The notes below the pieces were generated by a model. That model ran no database searches and was not told where the DNA came from. It saw only the letters and a list, made by a program, of their open reading frames with translations. Below are positions 58,713 through 64,000 of a stretch of 64,000 bases of DNA, in pieces. Source of the DNA: Streptomyces sp. R21 (lineage in GTDB: Bacteria; Actinomycetota; Actinomycetes; Streptomycetales; Streptomycetaceae). Location of the stretch: NCBI RefSeq assembly GCF_041051975.1, contig NZ_CP163435.1, positions 9,578,501 through 9,642,500 of the forward strand, written 5' to 3'. Each line of letters opens with the position of its first letter. The first letter of the stretch is position 1. The translations under genes and the position numbers were made by a program.

Positions 58713-60095
58713 GTGATCCAGATGCCGACCCCTCGCCCCTTGCTCGCCGCGACCGCAGCGAGCGCGGCCCTGGCCTCCGTCTTCATCGCCCCGGCCCCGG
58801 CCCGGTCCGCCGACGGCCCGCCCACCGGCACCTACTATGTGCAGAGCGCGACCACCGGCCTCAATGCCGCGGACAGCGGGGGAGCGGTGGAGCAGCACAA
58901 CCCCAAGGGCAACGAGGACCACCAGCAGTGGACACTGCGCGCGAGCGGATCCTCATACGTCCTGGAGAGCACCGACACGGCGGGCAGCTGCCTGGGCCGC
59001 TCCGGCGACCAGGCGAGAACCGTGGCCTGCTCCGGCAGCGACGCATCCTGGGAACTGGCGCCGACCGGAGCCGACCAGTACACGCTCAAGGCCCCCGGCA
59101 CGGACCGCTACCTGACGGTCGGCGCGAAACCGTCCGGCTCGAACTACCCCGCCCAACTGGCCGTCGGCCCCGCAGGCAACCTCGCCTCCTGGTACCTGAC
59201 TCCCGCCACCCCCGCGACACGCCCCATGCCCTCCCCGGACCAACGCACCCTGGACCAGGTCACGTTCCTCACCGCCCACAACGCCTACGCGAACGGCGTC
59301 GACGGCGGCTTCGCCCCGCCCTTCGTGAACCTCGTGCCCAACCAGAAGCGCGGCATCAACCAGCAACTCACCGACGGCGTACGCGGGTTCATGCTGGACA
59401 TCCACCAGACGCCGGACGGCGCCATCCTCTGCCACAACAGCTGCACCCTCGTCTCCAAGCCGGTCGCACTCTGGGTCGACATCCAGCGCATGGTGGACTT
59501 CCTCAAGCAGCACCCCGACCAGTTCGTCACCGTCTTCCTGGAGGACTACGTCGACCCGGGCGTCCTGCGCGGTGAACTCGCCCGGGTGAGTGGCCTGTCC
59601 GACGTGCTCTACCGCCCCGACCGGACCGGCGTACGACAGAACGGCTGGCCCAAGCTGGCCGACCTCGTCGCGGCCAACCACCGCCTCCTTCTCCTCACCG
59701 ACCACAGCCGGTCCTCCGACGAGTCCGCCGGACTCACCCGGGACAGTTTCGGCGTGATGTACCAACGCGAGTGGACCGTGGAGAACTACTGGTCCATGGG
59801 CTCGGGCCTCGGTTCCTCCGACTGGTCCTGCTACAGCCGGTGGTACGACGCCAACACCACCCTCCCTCTCACCCGCACCGAACCCGCCTTCCACCCGCTG
59901 TTCGTCATGAACCACTTCCGCGACGCCACGATCACCTCCACGGCCACGACGGACAACACCAAACTCGCCGACCGGGCCCGCCGCTTCTGCCAGCCGGCCG
60001 CCCGCAAGAAGCCCAACTTCCTCGCGGTGGACCGCTACGACCTGGGCGACCCGGCCTCGGCCGTGAACACGCTGAACACCTACACGTACCCGTAA
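58713..60095 (+). CDS. Secreted PI-PLC-like phosphodiesterase with ricin-type lectin domain
   Basis: A 460-residue exported protein. Signal peptide about 1-33 (AATAASAALASVFIAPAPARS). The N-terminal beta-trefoil-like domain (about 38-165; YYVQSATTGL, EDHQQWTL) looks like a RICIN/carbohydrate-binding module. The C-terminal ~280 residues are a PLC-like phosphodiesterase: VTFLTAHNAYANG and AILCHNSCTL supply the two catalytic His. It may cleave glycosyl- or phosphatidyl-inositol-type lipids bound to sugar. GTG 58713 is chosen for GGAAGGA 4 nt upstream; ATG 58722 is the alternative. Confidence 0.85.
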   Translation: MIQMPTPRPLLAATAASAALASVFIAPAPARSADGPPTGTYYVQSATTGLNAADSGGAVEQHNPKGNEDHQQWTLRASGSSYVLESTDTAGSCLGRSGDQARTVACSGSDASWELAPTGADQYTLKAPGTDRYLTVGAKPSGSNYPAQLAVGPAGNLASWYLTPATPATRPMPSPDQRTLDQVTFLTAHNAYANGVDGGFAPPFVNLVPNQKRGINQQLTDGVRGFMLDIHQTPDGAILCHNSCTLVSKPVALWVDIQRMVDFLKQHPDQFVTVFLEDYVDPGVLRGELARVSGLSDVLYRPDRTGVRQNGWPKLADLVAANHRLLLLTDHSRSSDESAGLTRDSFGVMYQREWTVENYWSMGSGLGSSDWSCYSRWYDANTTLPLTRTEPAFHPLFVMNHFRDATITSTATTDNTKLADRARRFCQPAARKKPNFLAVDRYDLGDPASAVNTLNTYTYP

Positions 60096-60163
60096 GCCAG
60101 GAAAGTGCCGGGACAGTGGGGTGAGGACCCCCGTGAGCCGCTCCCGTCAGGCACGATAGGCGT

Positions 60164-61282
60164 GTGACGTATGCGGTGACCGTGGATGTGGGCCTTCCCG
60201 AGGGAGCCTCGGAGCTCGACGCGCTCCAGCGGGAGGGCGTGGTCCTTCTCCTGCGCCGGGGCCTCGACTCGATCGAGGGGATCGAGGGGCCCGACGGGAT
60301 GGAAGTCGAGCTGCTGGACGATGTCGTCGCCGTCTATCCCGGCGGTGCTCTGCTGAAGCTCTTCGTCGACGCTCCGGCGCTGGAGTTCGCCGAGGACGCC
60401 ACGCGCGAGGCCATCGAGGTGCTCCTGGAGCGAACCGAACTGCTCGCCGGCTGGGAGATCACCCGGTGCGAGGTGGAACTGCACCCCGACCTCCTTCAGG
60501 AGAGCCTCGACGCGGCCGACGGCCCGGACGCGCCACCGGCTGACCCGGCCGAGCGCGCACGGCGCCACGCTGCGGCCGAGGCGGCTTCAGGACCGAGCGG
60601 TCTCGGTGATGCCGAGGTCGAGGTCATGCGACACAAGCTGCGATCCCTCGCGTCCCGCCTCGCGGCCTTCCCGCCGGAGTCCTTCGGCTACTCCGACGAC
60701 GAGGAGAAGCGCCTCGTCGACCGGGAGACGGCGGAGGTCGCGGCCGGCGCCCTCGTCTACGCGATCGATCTCCTGGTGGACGAGCTGTTCGGGGATCTGG
60801 CCGGCCTGGAGGAGGACGGGCCGAGCCTGGAGGAGAGCGACGGGCCGTTCATGATCCTTGAGGATCTGCCGCCGCAGTTCGCCCTCCAGTACACGGTCCT
60901 GTTCGTACGACGTCTGATCGTCACGGCCGTAGCCCTGACCGGCCGCCTCACCCAGCCGCACTTCGGCCGGTTGAGCTGCGTCGCCGAAGAACTCCTGATG
61001 CGGCTCCTGCTCACCCACGCCGAGGTGACGGCCGACACCTACGGGCTCCTGACCGATGAACTCCGCACCGCCTGGGGGGTGTTCGCCGACGAGGTGTATG
61101 ACGACATGGACCACGAGTGGCTCTACGACCCGGCCGCCGACGACATGGACCAGGACCCTGGCCTCGCCCACCTCGGCATCGCCCCCATAGGAGTCAAGGA
61201 CTGGTTCACCCCCTTCAACGAGGAGGGACACGTCCATCCGTACGCCGCGAACGGCGACGACGATCCAGGGGACGCCTCCTGA
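60164..61282 (+). CDS. Hypothetical acidic protein
   Basis: A 372-residue, strongly acidic soluble protein with no recognisable domain. The N-terminal ~110 residues look like an alpha/beta unit (AVTVDVGLPEGASELDAL); the C-terminal part is mainly helical (HKLRSLASRLAAFPPESFGY, QFALQYTVLFVRRLIVTAVA). The GTG start at 60164 has no ribosome site; a -10-like CACGAT ends 6 nt before it, so it may be leaderless. It lies alone between two terminators. Function unknown. Confidence 0.7.
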   Translation: MTYAVTVDVGLPEGASELDALQREGVVLLLRRGLDSIEGIEGPDGMEVELLDDVVAVYPGGALLKLFVDAPALEFAEDATREAIEVLLERTELLAGWEITRCEVELHPDLLQESLDAADGPDAPPADPAERARRHAAAEAASGPSGLGDAEVEVMRHKLRSLASRLAAFPPESFGYSDDEEKRLVDRETAEVAAGALVYAIDLLVDELFGDLAGLEEDGPSLEESDGPFMILEDLPPQFALQYTVLFVRRLIVTAVALTGRLTQPHFGRLSCVAEELLMRLLLTHAEVTADTYGLLTDELRTAWGVFADEVYDDMDHEWLYDPAADDMDQDPGLAHLGIAPIGVKDWFTPFNEEGHVHPYAANGDDDPGDAS

Positions 61283-61334
61283 GTCGTCTTTCCGCCAGAT
61301 TCCCGCCTGCCGTCTCCGGCGGGGTGACACCGCA

Positions 61335-61496
61335 CGGGCCAGTTCCGCGCGGGCGGGCGAGGACTACCACCTGCCCGACGGGCCCGAGGCCCAGGCGCGG
61401 AACGCCCGCCTGGTGGCCTACGCGGCCGAGAACAGGTTCGGTCCTCACTCGACCGCGTGGGGAGTCGACGCCGTTGACGGGACGGCGGCATCGTGA
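61335..61496 (+). pseudogene. Possible gene remnant (3' fragment)
   Basis: In one frame the segment reads as protein-like sequence (ARAGEDYHLPDGPEAQAR, then LVAYAAENRFGPHSTAWGV) ending at TGA 61494-61496, but no start codon or ribosome site fits it. It lies in the 313-bp gap 61283-61595. It could be the decayed end of a larger gene. The rest of the gap holds the hairpin at 61532. Confidence 0.3.
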
Positions 61497-61531
61497 GCGG
61501 TCGGTGTGGATGCCGCGCCTTGCCGCGATGC

Positions 61532-61564
61532 CGTAGGGCCACGGCATGATGCCGTGGCCCTACG
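61532..61564. terminator. 16-bp perfect hairpin between convergent genes
   Basis: CGTAGGGCCACGGCAT (61532-61547), a one-base loop and its exact complement (61549-61564). It separates the genes ending at 61282 (plus) and 61596 (minus). Confidence 0.85.
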
Positions 61565-61595
61565 ACCCCGGGGGCACTGGCTCATCCCCGGTTCA

Positions 61596-62144
61596 TCACC
61601 GTCGCCCGCCGAACTCCCAGTCGTGGACCTCGATGTCGGCGTACCGGTCCGAGGTCAGCACGGCACGTGCCGCATCCGGGTCCGACGCCTGGACCAGCAC
61701 CGCCGTACCCAGCCAGCTGCTGCCGTCATCCGACAACAGCGGCCCGTACGCGATCAGTTCACCCTGGTCGGACGGCACGTCGAGGTCGGCGGACTGCCCC
61801 GAACCGAGGCCGATCACCAGATACCGGTTGCCTCCGGTCGAGCCACCGGGGAAGTCCCACATGGTGCGCCCGAGCGCGTTGTGCCACCGGCGAAGCAGCA
61901 CGTCCCGGTACACGCCGGCCTGGTAGTTGGGCTCGTCGAAGGCGAAAGCGCGGGCGGCGGCGGCATCCGGCAGGTCGACGATGTGCACGCTGCCCGTGGG
62001 CGCGTCGCCGTCCCTGGTGAACGTGGGGCCGCGGGCGATCAACTCCTTCGCGTACTGGTCCATGTAGGACCAGTGCTCTTCCAGCAACTCGTCGCGCAGC
62101 GCCACGGAGTCGGGCCGATCACGGTGGTAGCAGAGAAACTCCAT
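61596..62144 (-). CDS. Duplicated YciI-like protein
   Basis: A 182-residue protein that looks like two YCII-type halves: residues about 3-88 (HWSYMDQYAKELIARGPTF, PNYQAGVYRDVLL) and about 98-180 (GELIAYGPLLSDDGSSW, DRYADIEVHDWEFG). YciI-fold proteins are small dimeric enzymes or binding proteins, usually single-domain; the function here is unknown. ATG 62144 has a weak GTGAAGA site; the frame extends to 62186. Confidence 0.75.
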   Translation of the reverse strand: MEFLCYHRDRPDSVALRDELLEEHWSYMDQYAKELIARGPTFTRDGDAPTGSVHIVDLPDAAAARAFAFDEPNYQAGVYRDVLLRRWHNALGRTMWDFPGGSTGGNRYLVIGLGSGQSADLDVPSDQGELIAYGPLLSDDGSSWLGTAVLVQASDPDAARAVLTSDRYADIEVHDWEFGGRR

Positions 62145-62280
62145 GCCGGCAGTCTTCACCACTGGGCAGCAGCGGGTCCTCTGCATTTAGGGGCGGCAGT
62201 CGGCATGAGGCCGGCGATCCGGTCGGGGGACCGGCGTTCGGAGGGTGGCGAAATCCGGCGCGAGCAGCGCAGGAGGCTGC

Positions 62281-62286
62281 TAGTTT
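62281..62286 (+). promoter_or_regulatory. -10 element of a leaderless gene
   Basis: TAGTTT fits TANNNT and ends 6 nt before GTG 62293. An AGGAGG at 62271 is too far (16 nt) to serve that start. Confidence 0.5.
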
Positions 62287-62292
62287 GCCGCA

Positions 62293-62946
62293 GTGGATCT
62301 CTTCTCACGGTCATGGACGGCGTTGCGAGCGGCGGTTGCCGCGCTCCGGGACCAGGACTTCGAGCGGCCGTCCGGCTGCACCGGCTGGCTCGTGCGGGAC
62401 CTGGTGTGCCACCTGATCATCGATGCGCAGGACGTCCTGATCACTCTTGTGACCCCTGCCGAGACGGAACCGACCAGGGACGCGGTGACCTACTGGGACA
62501 TCGTCGAAGTCCCGACAGGCGACGATCCGCTCGACGCGCTGACCGTCCGGCTCGCCGCCGCGTACGGCGACCCGGCGCTTCTCAAGTTCCACCTCGACGA
62601 CGTCGGTTCGGCCGCCGGACGTGCCGCCGAACTCGCGGATCCGGGCGTCCGCGTCAGCACCCGCGATCAGGTCCTGACCGCGGGCGACTACCTCTCCGCG
62701 TACGTCCTGGAATGGACGCTGCACCATCTCGATCTGATCGCGCACCTCCCGGACGTGGTGGAGCCGCCCGCCGAGAGCCTGTCCCGATCCCGCGCGATGC
62801 TGGAGAAGATCGCCGGGGCCGCGTTCCCCGCATCGTTCTCCGACCAGGAAGCCCTGCTGATCGGCACCGGGCGCCGGGTCCCGACCGACGCCCAGCAGAC
62901 CGAACTCGGTGAGCTTGCCGGGAAACTGCCGCTCGTCCTCGGCTGA
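62293..62946 (+). CDS. Maleylpyruvate-isomerase-N / DinB-like protein
   Basis: A 217-residue helical-bundle protein of the mycothiol-dependent maleylpyruvate isomerase N-terminal family (GCTGWLVRDLVCHLIIDAQDV; EWTLHHLDLIAHL). The His residues in VCHLIID and LHHLDL are the usual metal ligands of DinB/MDMPI folds. Many members are mycothiol-dependent transferases; the substrate here is unknown. GTG 62293 is apparently leaderless. Confidence 0.85.
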   Translation: MDLFSRSWTALRAAVAALRDQDFERPSGCTGWLVRDLVCHLIIDAQDVLITLVTPAETEPTRDAVTYWDIVEVPTGDDPLDALTVRLAAAYGDPALLKFHLDDVGSAAGRAAELADPGVRVSTRDQVLTAGDYLSAYVLEWTLHHLDLIAHLPDVVEPPAESLSRSRAMLEKIAGAAFPASFSDQEALLIGTGRRVPTDAQQTELGELAGKLPLVLG

Positions 62947-63024
62947 GAGGTCCGGTGCGGAGAGACCAAAGATGCCGCGAGTGCGCCCTGTCCCAGGTGG
63001 GCGGGGCGGCGGGCGCCCGTTCGG

Positions 63025-63804
63025 CTACGACGTGGGGATGAAACCGCCGTCGATGACCAGGTCGCTGCCCGTGATGTTGCGGGCGCGGTCGCTCGCCAGG
63101 AACAGGACGAGTTCGGCGACTTCCTCCGGCTGGGAGAAGCGGCCGGTGACCATGGCGCCGGCCGCCTGGGCAACCACCTCGTCGGGGGCGACGCCGGAGG
63201 CGGCCGACAGGGCCGCGGCCACTCCGCCGCCGCCGAGCCACAGATCGGTCGCCACCGGACCGGGGCTGACGGTGTTGACCCGGATGCCCTGGGGACCGAC
63301 CTCCTTCGACAGCGCCTTGGAGAAGGCGACCAGGGCGGCCTTGCCCGCGCTGTAGTCGATCACCATGGGGTCCGGCAGGGTGGCGTTGACCGAGGCGATC
63401 GTCACCACCGAGCCCTGCCCAGCCGCCAGCATGAGCGGCAGCGCGGCCCGGGTGACCCGCACCGCGGTGAACAGGTTCAGGTCGACGACGCGCTGCCAGT
63501 CCTCGTCGGTCACCGACAGGAAGCCGCCGGTGCGGGCCGGGGCCGAGCCCACGTTGTTGACCAGGACATCGATCCGGCCGCCCGCCGCCGCGACCAGCCG
63601 TCCGGCTGCCTCGGGCTCGGCCAGATCGACGGGCACCCAGGTGACCGAGCCCTCCTTCACCAGCGCGTCGAGCTCGCCCGACGCGGAGCGCGACCCGGCG
63701 ATCACCGTCGCCCCCGCGCCCGCGAACGCCTTGACGACGGCCAGTCCGATCCCTTTGCTGGCACCGGTCACGACGGCGGTCCTGCCCTGCAGTTCCGTGC
63801 TCAT
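63025..63804 (-). CDS. SDR-family oxidoreductase
   Basis: A 259-residue short-chain dehydrogenase. TGASKGIG (about 13-20) binds the cofactor, NNVGSAPA is the NAG-type motif, and VIDYSAGKAAL gives the YxxxK catalytic pair; the Ser is in SVNATL. It ends in the classical ITGSDLVIDGGF. ATG 63804 has AAGGAG about 9 nt upstream. The substrate is unknown. Confidence 0.93.
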   Translation of the reverse strand: MSTELQGRTAVVTGASKGIGLAVVKAFAGAGATVIAGSRSASGELDALVKEGSVTWVPVDLAEPEAAGRLVAAAGGRIDVLVNNVGSAPARTGGFLSVTDEDWQRVVDLNLFTAVRVTRAALPLMLAAGQGSVVTIASVNATLPDPMVIDYSAGKAALVAFSKALSKEVGPQGIRVNTVSPGPVATDLWLGGGGVAAALSAASGVAPDEVVAQAAGAMVTGRFSQPEEVAELVLFLASDRARNITGSDLVIDGGFIPTS

Positions 63805-63988
63805 GGTCGTCAACTCCTTGTGGTCCGATGCACGGCGCATCGGCGGCGAGTCACTGGTGGGTTCACCGTAGGCGGGTGCTGCCGGTCTTGCTGCCGGTCC
63901 GTGCTGTCCGGCCCCGTTCGGAGCAGAAGACCTCCGAAGCGGACAGCGGCCCTCACCCGCCCCGCAACACATGTGCGAAACTCCCCCG

Positions 63989-64000
63989 ATGACCTCAGAG
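63989..64000 (+). CDS. Start of a truncated rightward gene
   Basis: ATG at 63989 (MTSE...) runs off the window edge. A -10-like GAAACT (63977-63982) ends 6 nt before it, consistent with a leaderless gene. It is too short to identify. Confidence 0.3.

Noticed and set aside
1..64000. Natural-product biosynthetic gene cluster, CRISPR array, prophage or IS element
   Set aside because: No PKS/NRPS/terpene genes, no regularly spaced repeats with unique spacers, and no transposase, integrase or terminal inverted repeats were seen.

Overview
The window is a high-GC actinobacterial chromosome segment, almost certainly from a Streptomyces-type organism. Supporting signs are very strong third-position GC, many GTG starts, leaderless genes with the start 5-7 nt after a -10 hexamer, a sugar ABC transporter without its own ATPase, and typical families (DUF4328, DUF6461, SPW repeat, CGNR zinc finger, maleylpyruvate-isomerase-like fold, ECF42 sigma factor with DGPF/YciI partner). 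I see no rRNA, tRNA, CRISPR array, insertion sequence or antibiotic megasynthase. The content is a mosaic of small regulatory and metabolic loci.

Layout. 0-7.6 kb is regulatory: two overlapping AraC-type genes behind a dyad plus direct-repeat operator-like region, an unknown protein, and two STAND-type ATPases facing tail to tail, only one of which has a LuxR DNA-binding end. 7.8-14.5 kb is a carbohydrate uptake/use operon read leftwards: two CUT1 permeases, a lipoprotein binding protein, a LacI repressor and a DUF2264 protein, with a LacI-like operator in front. 14.7-19.4 kb holds assorted leftward genes (acyltransferase-3, GNAT, APH-like kinase, DUF4328, DUF6461). 19.6-23.5 kb reads rightwards: a molybdopterin oxidoreductase, a small phosphotransferase and a one-piece ArsR-SRPBCC protein whose probable operator lies inside its promoter spacer. 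23.6-28.2 kb includes an SPW membrane protein, an ankyrin/HEAT protein and a divergent TetR / metallo-beta-lactamase pair. That pair is separated by two operator-like palindromes and an unexplained 11-copy 13-bp tandem array.

28.3-33.4 kb is an organosulfur locus: LysR regulator, a leaderless 27-aa leader peptide with a Cys-Cys pair (probable cysteine-sensing attenuator), SsuE-like FMN reductase, SsuD-like monooxygenase and an acyl-CoA-dehydrogenase-like flavoprotein. 33.5-35.1 kb is an ECF42 sigma operon. 35.1-40.0 kb is a complete urea ABC transporter (urtABCDE, leftward) with a GlnR-like box upstream of urtA. It is followed by a cytoplasmic AmiC-like ligand-binding protein, a MarR regulator, an aldehyde dehydrogenase and a Ser/Thr kinase fused to an extracellular periplasmic-binding domain. 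Three type-I periplasmic-binding-fold proteins therefore lie within about 7 kb.

46-54.3 kb carries a double-MerR regulator divergent from an erythromycin-esterase-fold gene, a LysR divergent from a CTP-synthase-like amidotransferase, an NAD-dependent DNA ligase, and an MFS exporter divergent from a CGNR regulator. 54.3-60.1 kb includes a SUMF1-type protein lacking one FGE cysteine and three secreted proteins: a GATase-fold-like protein, a trypsin-like protease with FG-GAP-like repeats behind a possible structured 5' leader, and a ricin-type-lectin/PLC fusion. 60.2-64 kb holds an unknown protein, a duplicated YciI protein, a DinB/MDMPI-like protein and an SDR. Strong hairpins mark several operon ends (43440, 56284, 58540, 61532, and 40204 on the minus strand).
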